Of a stretch of DNA of 64,000 bases, positions 1 to 7,606 are shown one piece after another. The DNA is from an uncultured Macellibacteroides sp. (GTDB lineage: Bacteria; Bacteroidota; Bacteroidia; Bacteroidales; Tannerellaceae): NCBI RefSeq assembly GCF_963667135.1, contig NZ_OY762974.1:620001-684000 (forward strand), given 5' to 3'. A program made the translations under genes and the position numbers. The notes beneath the pieces are model-generated. The model did no database searches and was not told the origin of the DNA. It saw only the letters and a program-made list of their open reading frames with translations. How positions within the stretch are numbered: the first letter of the stretch is position 1; each line of letters opens with the position of its first letter.

Positions 1-2
1 TT

Positions 3-1796
3 ATGCGCATGGGAATCTTCTCTGCGTTATCCAGTTTTATCTCCTTTCTGATTTTTCACCCCTACAAGGGTGTGATTCGCCATTCTACAATACAGGAATT
101 GTGGCGTATCGGATCGTCGGCATTGTTAAAAGCCTCACTATTGCTCCTCTGCATTTACTTTTGGGGAACACCCAAACCTATGAAGTTTTGGATGATGTGC
201 TTCTTTATTGATGCCCTTTCCACAGCTGCCCTGCTTGTAACCCTCCGGGTATTTCTTATTAACGGATACAACTTTATTTTAAACAACACAGGCAAATCAC
301 AACGCACCTTGCTTATATATGGAACAAGCCATCAAAGCATTATAGCCGGATCCATGATGCCAAATGCTTACCTGAGCGAGTATAAAATAGGAGGTTACAT
401 CATTTACGGACCTAAACGCAAGGAAATGAGCATCGGCGGTCTGCCTGTCTACTATGTGGAAGACAAGCTTGAACTTACAGCGCTTATCAAGCGAAACGGA
501 CTGGAAGGTATTCTCTTTTCCAACCCTAAAGAAGTTAAGAACGAACAAAACCGGCTGATCCGATATTGTGAGAAACTAAATCTCCGTACGCTGATTCTCC
601 CTCCTATGGAAGACCTGCTTGATGGAAAAATTCGCCGTACTATACGCCCTGTACGCATAGAAGACTTACTGGGACGGGAGGAAATAAACATCAACATGAA
701 CGAAATAGCCACCAGTCTGGCGGGAAAAACAGTACTGGTTACAGGGGCGGCAGGCTCTATCGGTAGTGAAATCTGCCGTCAACTTGCCAAATTCCACATC
801 AAACAACTGGTTCTGTTCGACAGTGGAGAAACCCCCATGCATAACCTGCGGCTCGAATTGGAAGAAAAATTCCCCACACTCCCCTTTACTCCGGTTATCG
901 GCGACGTACGGAGCGAAAATCGGGTAGAATCCATCTTTAGCAGCTTTACTCCCGAGGTGGTATTCCATGCCGCGGCCTACAAGCACGTACCATTGATGGA
1001 AACCAATCCTTGTGAAGCTATCAGGGTAAATGTTCGCGGCACACGTAATGTTGCCGACATGGCTGTGAAGTACAACACAGAACGATTCGTAATGGTATCG
1101 ACCGACAAAGCCGTAAACCCTACCAATGTAATGGGATGCAGCAAGCGTCTTGCCGAAATATACATTCAAAGCCTTGCCACTGCCCTAAAAAAAGGAACGA
1201 TGAAAGGCACAACAAAATTCATTACTACCCGATTCGGGAACGTTCTTGGAAGCAATGGGTCAGTAATTCCCCGCTTCCGCGAACAAATAGCCAAAGGAGG
1301 TCCGGTAACTGTAACACATCCGGATATTATCCGTTACTTCATGACTATCCCGGAAGCCTGCCGACTGGTTCTTGAAGCAGGGACAATGGGTAAGGGTAGT
1401 GAAATTTTCATATTCGAAATGGGCGAACCCGTCAAAATAGCAGACCTTGCCAGACGAATGATCGAACTGGCAGGATTTGAACCCGATGTAGACATCAATG
1501 TGGAATTTACAGGCCTTCGTCCAGGCGAAAAACTTTATGAAGAGCTCCTTAGCGACAAAGAAAACACCCTTCCCACTCCACACGAAAAAATTCGTGTAGC
1601 CAAAGTAAGGGAATACGACTACTGCGAGGTAGAACCCCTCATCGATGTACTCACAGAAACTGCCCGCTACGGCAATGTAATGGACACCGTAAAGCAGATG
1701 AAGCAGATCGTTCCCGAATTCGTCAGTCAGAACTCTATATTTGAAAAGTTCGATTTAAAGAAAGAAGAGGCGAAGTCCAACCGGCTTATTGTTTGA
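3..1796 (+). CDS. Nucleotide-sugar epimerase/dehydratase, CapD/FlaA1 (WbpM) family, 5'-partial
   Basis: Membrane-bound NDP-sugar epimerase/4,6-dehydratase of the kind that makes UDP-linked precursors for capsule, O-antigen or glycan linkers. The visible part has hydrophobic N-terminal segments (roughly residues 5-20 and 40-90), a CoA-binding-like Rossmann domain (about 100-225) and a C-terminal extended SDR domain (about 240-530). The SDR nucleotide-binding motif VTGAAGSIGSEI is near residue 250, followed by AAAYKHVPLME and FGNVLGSNGSVIP. The family is usually about 620-650 aa with four N-terminal membrane segments. The first ATG is at base 3 and the first membrane helices look incomplete, so the true start is probably left of the window. 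It ends before a bidirectional terminator. Exact sugar specificity cannot be told. Confidence 0.9.
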   Translation: MRMGIFSALSSFISFLIFHPYKGVIRHSTIQELWRIGSSALLKASLLLLCIYFWGTPKPMKFWMMCFFIDALSTAALLVTLRVFLINGYNFILNNTGKSQRTLLIYGTSHQSIIAGSMMPNAYLSEYKIGGYIIYGPKRKEMSIGGLPVYYVEDKLELTALIKRNGLEGILFSNPKEVKNEQNRLIRYCEKLNLRTLILPPMEDLLDGKIRRTIRPVRIEDLLGREEININMNEIATSLAGKTVLVTGAAGSIGSEICRQLAKFHIKQLVLFDSGETPMHNLRLELEEKFPTLPFTPVIGDVRSENRVESIFSSFTPEVVFHAAAYKHVPLMETNPCEAIRVNVRGTRNVADMAVKYNTERFVMVSTDKAVNPTNVMGCSKRLAEIYIQSLATALKKGTMKGTTKFITTRFGNVLGSNGSVIPRFREQIAKGGPVTVTHPDIIRYFMTIPEACRLVLEAGTMGKGSEIFIFEMGEPVKIADLARRMIELAGFEPDVDINVEFTGLRPGEKLYEELLSDKENTLPTPHEKIRVAKVREYDYCEVEPLIDVLTETARYGNVMDTVKQMKQIVPEFVSQNSIFEKFDLKKEEAKSNRLIV

Positions 1797-1807
1797 TTCA
1801 TCACCTA

Positions 1808-1859
1808 AAAGATACAAAAAAAGGTTGCCCAGCAAAGGCAACCTTTTTTTGTATCTTTT
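1808..1859. terminator. Bidirectional intrinsic terminator
   Basis: A near-perfect 22-bp stem pairs 1808-1829 with 1838-1859. The core is GGTTGCC/GGCAACC with an 8-nt loop, flanked by A-runs on the left arm and T-runs on the right, so it ends in U-tracts on both strands. It lies 11 bp after the stop of the epimerase gene and faces the convergent PUL1 operon. Confidence 0.9.
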
Positions 1860-1874
1860 CAACTTATTGAATTA

Positions 1875-1952
1875 TTACTATAGTGTTAGCCGGCTAATAC
1901 TATAGTATGCGGTGCTTCATACTATAGTATCCGTGAGCTAATACTATAGTAT
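1875..1952. repeat. Array of four 12-bp palindromes at an exact 22-bp pitch (array A)
   Basis: Copies of ATACTATAGTAT start at 1897, 1919 and 1941, and a variant TTACTATAGTGT starts at 1875. Start-to-start spacing is 22 bp each time. Copies 1 and 2 also pair with each other through the intervening TTAGCCGGCTAA, giving a 17-bp stem with one mismatch. Copies 3 and 4 pair around a 10-nt spacer. The array lies between two terminators in a convergent intergenic region. No protein is known to me for this site; see findings. Confidence 0.85.
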
Positions 1953-1993
1953 TAAAAAACCGGGACCCCGTACGGAAAAGAACGGAGTCCCGG
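1953..1993 (-). terminator. Intrinsic terminator of the PUL1 operon
   Basis: A GC-rich stem pairs 1960-1971 (CCGGGACCCCGT) with 1982-1993 (ACGGAGTCCCGG), one mismatch. On the minus strand it is followed by a run of T (1954-1959 is all A on the plus strand). It starts 6 bp after the stop codon of the GH35 gene, the last gene of the operon. Confidence 0.85.
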
Positions 1994-1998
1994 ACTGG

Positions 1999-4347
1999 TC
2001 AGAGACCTAAAGATAATTTAGATAACCCGTAAACTTTAAAATCTTTGATCATACCCGGAGCTCCGGATTCAGCCCTTGGAAGTACACGGATACCGGTAAC
2101 AACCTCCTCTTTACCCAAATCAATTACGATCTGATGGGGATAAGACGTATTCCCTTTTCGCGAGGTATGCCAGTAGGTAGATTCCTGCAAATCAAATATC
2201 TTATCAGCGGTATGATTGCCGGAAGCAGTTTCTTCGCTGTCGGCATATACTATCTTCCACGACTCGCGGGACAGTGGTTTTCCTTTGGCATCTGCCAGAT
2301 ATAACTCGGCGATGGCGGCATCTTTCTTTCCATCCTGTGCACCAAGAGATTCCAGACAGAAGTAACGAGCCTTAACTGTTTTACCGAAAGAAATTTCTTT
2401 CCATCCGTTGCCCGGCGTAAATGCCCCCTTGAAAAGAGGTTTTTCTGCAGCAAGGTTCAGAACCTGTCCCTCACGACGGTGCGTCATCGGAGCCTCTTCA
2501 CGCAATACATCCAGAATAGGTTTACTAATACCTTTGATGGACGCTTTGGAAGGTCCCTTCAGATCCAGAACCACGATCTCGTTTTCACCTTTCTTTAACC
2601 AGCAACCAGGCATAAAGAGCGTCTGCTGCGGACCAATTTCCCAGAAACGTCCCAAAGAAACGCCGTTCACCCAAACCATTCCCTTTCCCCATGTTTGCAT
2701 ATCAAGAAATACATCTCCGGGAGCATCCAACGTAAAAGTAGCCCGGTAATAGGCAGGCCCCTGCAACTTATCAGCCTTCTGGAACGATTTCGATTTGGCA
2801 AAAGCATAATCAACCGGGAAACTGAATACTTCCCAGCCCGAAAGGCCAACCGAAGCTCCTTCGCGAACCAGTTCCACCTTTTCGGTGATCCCCTTGCGAT
2901 CGTGAATCGCCTTATCAAAATTGACACGTCCCATAGCCTCAACTAAAATATCCAAACGCGAACCTGCGGGAAGTACAGGAAGCTTCACCATATTTTCACC
3001 CCTGCGACGATCCAGCGTAGCAATTTTCTTGCCATCAACAAATACCTGTGCCCAGTCGTGCACCTCCGTAATCACTAAAGAAGTAGCCGTTCCAACTGCC
3101 GGCAATACCGTACGATAGAGAATAGTTCCCCAACCCTGGTCAAACATTTCCATCGGTTTGATATCCGCCGAAACAACCGGCTTCGGTAAATTTTCAAACA
3201 AAGGAGCCACTTCAGTCAACGTAAACTCCGGAATCTCAATCACCGGCAACGCATCTGGAACAGGAGCCAGTTTTTCATCCGGAGCCAGGTAGTTGCCTAA
3301 TAATTCGCGAACAGCAAAATACTTATCGGTTGCCCAACCAGCCTCACTGATAGGTGCATCGTAATCGTACGAACTGCACATAGCCGAATAAGATGGACTA
3401 TTTGCGCCACCCCAGTGTCCAAAAGTAGTTCCTCCGTGAGTCATATATAAACTAAACGAAATGTTCCGGTCCAGCATATCACGCATCCCCGTCACCATTG
3501 TTTCCTTGTCCCTTGTCTCGTGTTTACGACCCCAATGATCGAACCAGCCCGACCAAAACTCACTACACATAAGCGGAGAATCGGGACGCGCTTTTTTAAG
3601 ACCTTCAAACTGCTGGTCGATATTCGCACCCGTACCAAAATTGATTGTCCACAATAAATCATCCAACCCGTTATTCAGAAAGTTTGAACTCCAGTCGCAT
3701 TGGAAAAGAGGCACATCCGTAAAACCGGCGCCCTTTACCATATCCCTTACTGTGGCTATATATTTTTTGTCCGTGGCATAGGAACCGTATTCGTTTTCAA
3801 CCTGTACCATAATAATATTACCCCCCCGGGTAATCTGCAAATCGGCCAGTTGTTTGCCAATTTCGTTCATAAACAGACGGGTACGTTCCACAAAATACGA
3901 ATCATCCGACCGTAGGCGAATATCCTGTTTTTTGAGCAACCACCAGGGAAGTCCACCCATTTCCCACTCTGAACAAACATAAGGACCCGGACGCAACATA
4001 ATGTACATACCGTGTTTCTGAGCAAGCCGGCAGAACTGCGCAATATCATTCTGTCCGTTAAAATCGAATTCACCCGGCTTCTGTTCGTGAATATTCCAAA
4101 AAGCATAAATACAAATCGTATTCATTCCCAACGCCTTGCACATTTCAATACGATGTTCCCAGTATGCGGCTGGTATACGCGTGTAATGAATTTCTGCAGC
4201 TTTCACAACGAAAGGCTTTCCATTCAGTAAAAAAGTTTTGTTGCCCGCCGCAAAAGTTCCGGAATTTCCCGAACTCGTCTGAGCCGAAAGGGCAAAAGAG
4301 AATAAAAGAGTAGTCAGAAAAACTAAAGACCTAAGTTTGTGTTTCAT
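1999..4347 (-). CDS. GH35 beta-galactosidase with C-terminal F5/8-type (discoidin) domain
   Basis: Secreted or periplasmic exo-beta-galactosidase expected to remove terminal beta-galactose from oligosaccharides. I use the ATG at 4347 (782 aa) because it is followed at once by a clear signal peptide (MKHKLRSLVFLTTLLFSFALSAQ-like); an in-frame ATG 36 bp upstream adds non-signal residues. The GH35 TIM barrel covers roughly 30-350. It includes the acid/base motif QVENEYGSY and the nucleophile region CSEFWSGWFDHWG. Beta-sandwich domains typical of the family follow, and the last 140 residues look like a discoidin/F5/8 type C carbohydrate-binding fold (IVIDLGKEEVVTGIRVLPR). It is the last gene of the PUL1 operon, 19 bp after the disrupted GH30. 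Confidence 0.92.
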   Translation of the reverse strand: MKHKLRSLVFLTTLLFSFALSAQTSSGNSGTFAAGNKTFLLNGKPFVVKAAEIHYTRIPAAYWEHRIEMCKALGMNTICIYAFWNIHEQKPGEFDFNGQNDIAQFCRLAQKHGMYIMLRPGPYVCSEWEMGGLPWWLLKKQDIRLRSDDSYFVERTRLFMNEIGKQLADLQITRGGNIIMVQVENEYGSYATDKKYIATVRDMVKGAGFTDVPLFQCDWSSNFLNNGLDDLLWTINFGTGANIDQQFEGLKKARPDSPLMCSEFWSGWFDHWGRKHETRDKETMVTGMRDMLDRNISFSLYMTHGGTTFGHWGGANSPSYSAMCSSYDYDAPISEAGWATDKYFAVRELLGNYLAPDEKLAPVPDALPVIEIPEFTLTEVAPLFENLPKPVVSADIKPMEMFDQGWGTILYRTVLPAVGTATSLVITEVHDWAQVFVDGKKIATLDRRRGENMVKLPVLPAGSRLDILVEAMGRVNFDKAIHDRKGITEKVELVREGASVGLSGWEVFSFPVDYAFAKSKSFQKADKLQGPAYYRATFTLDAPGDVFLDMQTWGKGMVWVNGVSLGRFWEIGPQQTLFMPGCWLKKGENEIVVLDLKGPSKASIKGISKPILDVLREEAPMTHRREGQVLNLAAEKPLFKGAFTPGNGWKEISFGKTVKARYFCLESLGAQDGKKDAAIAELYLADAKGKPLSRESWKIVYADSEETASGNHTADKIFDLQESTYWHTSRKGNTSYPHQIVIDLGKEEVVTGIRVLPRAESGAPGMIKDFKVYGLSKLSLGL

Positions 4348-4366
4348 AGAATAAGATATTAATATA

Positions 4367-5692
4367 TTAATAAGGAACTCCAACGAATGTTACTACAGAA
4401 CGTGCAGGAATTTGTATCCTTTTACCCGGAAGCACTTTGCGGTCGGGGAACAAATTCTCCCCTTTTTTATCCGAAGTACGATACGGCTTCCAGGCAACCG
4501 AATCAGATCCTTTCCATTCAAGAGCAACCTCTTTCTTTTCTTCATCATAATTGATAATCACCACCACCGGTGTATTATCGACATTTCGGTAAGCAGAAAT
4601 CATCAAGGCAGTCTGGTCTGTATCGCCTCCGGCAATAAGTTTTCCTGCCGCGTCAAATGCCTGAACACCCAGTCGAACCGCACCCGGACGGATAAAGCGG
4701 CTATAGTTTCCAAAAGCCCAGAGCAATTTTGAATCTTCCACCGTGCCATTCAGCAACGACGAATCCGGATACGCCCGCAGCAGGCCGTCCTTATAATCGC
4801 CTGTAGCAACCGATCTCCACCATTGCCAGCTGGAAGCATTGGCATACACCAGATCATGGTGAATCACACGTGCCACATACAATGCCGTTTTCATGGAGCG
4901 GTCGAAACCTCCACCGAACCCAATCTCCTCGTCGTTCGACATGATACAAAACTCCGTCTGCCAAAAACCCACATTGTATTTCTTCAGCGTATCGCCCAAA
5001 GCTATCCGGATATCCCGCAAATCTTTCAGCGGAGTATTTGTCCAATAACTATGGCCCGCCATCAGCCGGGGTACATTAGGTACATCACCTAAGTAGGTAG
5101 CCGCACTGTCGGGCGAGAAAAAAGACTGAATCTGATAACCACGTTCAGGTCCTGTATACGGATGCGTCCGGAACATACAATTATAATCAAATGACTCCGA
5201 TACCAGAATCTCTGTATCCAGGTTTCTGCGCACGTACTCCTGACTCAGTTCCCTTACCGTACGGGCAATCTCCCTGTTGGTGGCCGCCGTACCCTCCTGC
5301 TTCGGACCCACCCAGTTCCAATGACCATCGGGTTCGTTAAACGGACAGATATAATCAAGCTTGATACCCTCGTGCTGCTGCAACCCTTCGGTGACATCCA
5401 CCATAAAGCGAACATAATCGTCGTATCGGTCGGGCTGGATATTAAATGTTGCGCCACGCCCTGTATTCGTTGCTAACCCGTTCTGAGTCCAGTAAACAGG
5501 AGCCGATAACAGGAAACCCAGAAACTTGTTAACTCCTCTCTTTTTTGCCTGCTGCAGGAAATTACGCTGACCAGCTTGCTTGTCCCAGTTGTATGATCCA
5601 TCGGGAAGCAGGAAACACTCCGAACGAGTCCACGGCGAACCAATCTGACTTGAATCGCCCTGCTCGGCGCTACCTGCTCCTATATTAAAACG
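4367..5692 (-). pseudogene. GH30 glycoside hydrolase, 3' fragment (disrupted by IS)
   Basis: C-terminal 441 codons of a GH30-family beta-glycosidase separated from its first 88 codons (7334-7597) by the insertion sequence at 5693-7323. The frame is open across 5404-5692 (RFNIGAGSAEQGDSS) with no usable start near its left end. It keeps both catalytic motifs: acid/base CPFNEPDGHWNW and nucleophile FWQTEFCIMS. The beta-sandwich typical of GH30 follows (VVVIINYDEEKKEVALEW). Removing the IS and one copy of the target duplication restores a single 529-codon frame, matching the 533-aa paralogue next door. Without its signal peptide this fragment cannot be exported, so I call it inactive. Confidence 0.92.
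5683..5692. repeat. Target-site duplication, left copy (TATTAAAACG)
   Basis: The 10-bp sequence TATTAAAACG directly flanks the IS on the left and recurs at 7324-7333 on the right. Both copies read RFN of the GH30 reading frame on the minus strand. Confidence 0.95.
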
Positions 5693-6086
5693 CAGGGCAG
5701 ACGCATATTATTATAGAGCTAAAAGTCCTAGGTGTATCATTTAATATGTACGTATATGATGCAGTATTTCAATATATTACACATCAAATCTTTGATGCTC
5801 TATATGTCTTCTTCACCGAATGTTGCTAACATAAACTAACATTAAAATGGGCATAATTAGTATTTATAAACATATTGAGCGTTATAAAATTTGCTTCATA
5901 GATAACAACCTTCTCTGAAAATTGGATCTTTCTTTTTACAACGATAATTTCGTTAAGTTGAATAATCAAATCAGAACGTTTATGTTATGTCTGGAATCAT
6001 ATTGACATTACTTAAAAGAGACCAAAAACAGTAATTATAACTACGAAAAGAAAGATAATAAATGTCCAAAACAATCACTTAAATAC

Positions 6087-6117
6087 ATTGATATCTCAGT
6101 AAATATTTGTATATTTG
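6087..6117 (+). promoter_or_regulatory. Putative promoter of the IS transposase
   Basis: A Bacteroides-type -7 box TATATTTG at 6110-6117 with a -33-like ATTG at 6087-6090, 19 bp apart. It lies 33 bp before the transposase ATG. Confidence 0.55.
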
Positions 6118-6149
6118 TCTTATTATCAACGTATTAAATATACAAATAT

Positions 6150-7310
6150 ATGACATTGCTTGCATTTGCTTCAAGTATTGAAGACTATCGTTTTGACAGG
6201 AATAAAGTTCATTCAGCCGAAACTATTATTTATATTACGTTAGCTGCCGTTATTTGTGGGGCCGAGACATGGAACGAAATAGAGGATTTCGGTCGGTGTA
6301 AAATTGATTTTTTCTCTCGCACTATTCCTTCTTTTAATGGAATACCCTCACATGATACTTTTAACCGATTTTTCACAGTATTGGATTCCACCTATTTTGA
6401 AAATCAATTCAGAGAATGGGTTAAGTGTATTTGTGGAAAGTATAAAGGAGTGGTTGCTATTGACGGCAAAACAATATGCGGAGCATATGAGTCTGAAGAG
6501 GCTAAATTGTTGCGAGGTACCTACCTAAAACCCTCGAGCCCCCAATACAAACTTCACATGGTAAGTGCCTGGGCCGCTGACAATGGAATAAGCCTTGGAC
6601 AAATCAAAACAGAGGAAAAATCGAATGAAATTACCGCTATCCCCGAACTATTAGAGGCATTAGATATTAAAGAGTGTATAATCACTATTGATGCTATGGG
6701 ATGTCAAAAGACTATAGCATCTAAAATAATAGAAAAAGAAGCAGATTACGTTTTGGCTGTTAAAAACAACCATAAGCATTTATATAGAAAAATCAAACAT
6801 TTTTTCACCATTTGGAGAGCTGAGAAGCCTAACCGGGTAAGTGTTTACGAGAATACCGAGACTGGACATGGCCGTTTGGAAAAAAGAACTTGCATAGTCT
6901 GTGACAATCTATACTGGTTAAATGCTAACGATTACACCCAATGGGCTGGATTAAAAACATTTGTCTGTGTGCTTACGGAACGTACCATTCCCGGCGAAAA
7001 TGGACCTCGTAAACAAAAAGAAACCAGATACTATATTTCTTCATTAGTTTTGGATGCTGAATTAATTGCTAATTCAGTCCGAAAACATTGGTCTGTTGAA
7101 AATAATTTACATTGGCAGTTGGATGTCTCGTTTAATGAAGATTACGGACGAAAGAAGAACAATGCCGCTGTAAACTTTTCTCTTGTCTCAAAAACAGCTT
7201 TATCTATGTTAAAGCACTATGAAAGCAAAAGTAGTATTGCTCGCAAAAGAAAAACAGCCGGATGGTCTGACGACGTTCTGCAAGGCATACTTTCTGTGGA
7301 TAAATTTTAA
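6150..7310 (+). CDS. ISAs1-family DDE transposase
   Basis: A 386-aa transposase of the H-repeat-associated/ISAs1 group. An N-terminal DDE_Tnp_1-associated region (about 1-95: SIEDYRFDRNKVHSAETII, FNGIPSHDTFNRFF) precedes the catalytic domain. The likely catalytic residues are D in VVAIDGKTICGA, D in CIITIDAMGCQKTIA and E in HWSVENNLHWQLDV. The length matches the family norm (about 370-390 aa). The frame is intact and lies wholly within the IS ends. Its TAA stop overlaps the right terminal repeat. It is most likely functional. Confidence 0.95.
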   Translation: MTLLAFASSIEDYRFDRNKVHSAETIIYITLAAVICGAETWNEIEDFGRCKIDFFSRTIPSFNGIPSHDTFNRFFTVLDSTYFENQFREWVKCICGKYKGVVAIDGKTICGAYESEEAKLLRGTYLKPSSPQYKLHMVSAWAADNGISLGQIKTEEKSNEITAIPELLEALDIKECIITIDAMGCQKTIASKIIEKEADYVLAVKNNHKHLYRKIKHFFTIWRAEKPNRVSVYENTETGHGRLEKRTCIVCDNLYWLNANDYTQWAGLKTFVCVLTERTIPGENGPRKQKETRYYISSLVLDAELIANSVRKHWSVENNLHWQLDVSFNEDYGRKKNNAAVNFSLVSKTALSMLKHYESKSSIARKRKTAGWSDDVLQGILSVDKF

Positions 7311-7323
7311 TGCGTCTGCCCTG

Positions 7324-7333
7324 TATTAAAACG
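7324..7333. repeat. Target-site duplication, right copy (TATTAAAACG)
   Basis: Identical to 5683-5692. It marks the exact insertion point of the IS in the GH30 gene. Confidence 0.95.
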
Positions 7334-7597
7334 CCAGAGAGAAAGACCAATACCCTCGGGCCTGCCCTTTTCATCCAACTCTGTACTAAACAACCAATCA
7401 GCCACCCTGTTCACCTCTTTCTCGGGCCAGAGACCAATAAATTGCATGCTCCACCCATCGGATGCACTAAAATGCTCCATGGTCTGATAAGTAACTGCCG
7501 GATCAACCACCACGCTGGCAACCGTTTCCTTCTGAGCCGAAAGAGGCAATGCCAGGGAAATAGCCAGCGAACAAAGATAAAAATTCCTCATCACCAT
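7324..7597 (-). pseudogene. GH30 glycoside hydrolase, 5' fragment with signal peptide
   Basis: First 88 codons of the disrupted GH30, plus the duplicated target. It contains a type I signal peptide (MRNFYLCSLAISLALPLSAQ, starting at 7591 or two codons earlier at 7597), then TYQTMEHFSASDGWSMQFIG and GIGLSLWRFN, which is the conserved start of the GH30 barrel. The frame then runs a few codons into the IS and stops. It begins 9 bp after the upstream GH30 gene ends, so it is co-transcribed. Both catalytic glutamates lie in the other fragment, so this piece cannot be active. Confidence 0.9.
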
Positions 7598-7606
7598 ACC
7601 GAATAA

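Larger units (their letters stand above)
5693..7323 (+). mobile_element. ISAs1-family insertion sequence, complete, 1631 bp
   Basis: Bounded by perfect 14-bp terminal inverted repeats, CAGGGCAGACGCAT at 5693-5706 and its complement at 7310-7323, and by a 10-bp target duplication. It carries one transposase gene on the plus strand. Its right repeat overlaps the last bases of the transposase frame. The 440 bp before the transposase are AT-rich and contain only its promoter. Intact ends, an exact duplication and an uninterrupted transposase point to a recent insertion. It lies inside a GH30 gene of PUL1, opposite to the direction of operon transcription, so it should also be polar on the GH35 gene downstream. 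Confidence 0.95.

Noticed and set aside
1875..1952. CRISPR array
   Set aside because: The repeat is only 12 bp and itself palindromic, spacers are 10 bp, there are four units and no cas genes. The geometry does not fit CRISPR.
3811..3832. C7 tract in the GH35 gene as a phase-variation site
   Set aside because: Seven bases next to a GGG palindrome is short and in an enzyme gene; the G9/G8 pair in the fimbrial gene is far more convincing.
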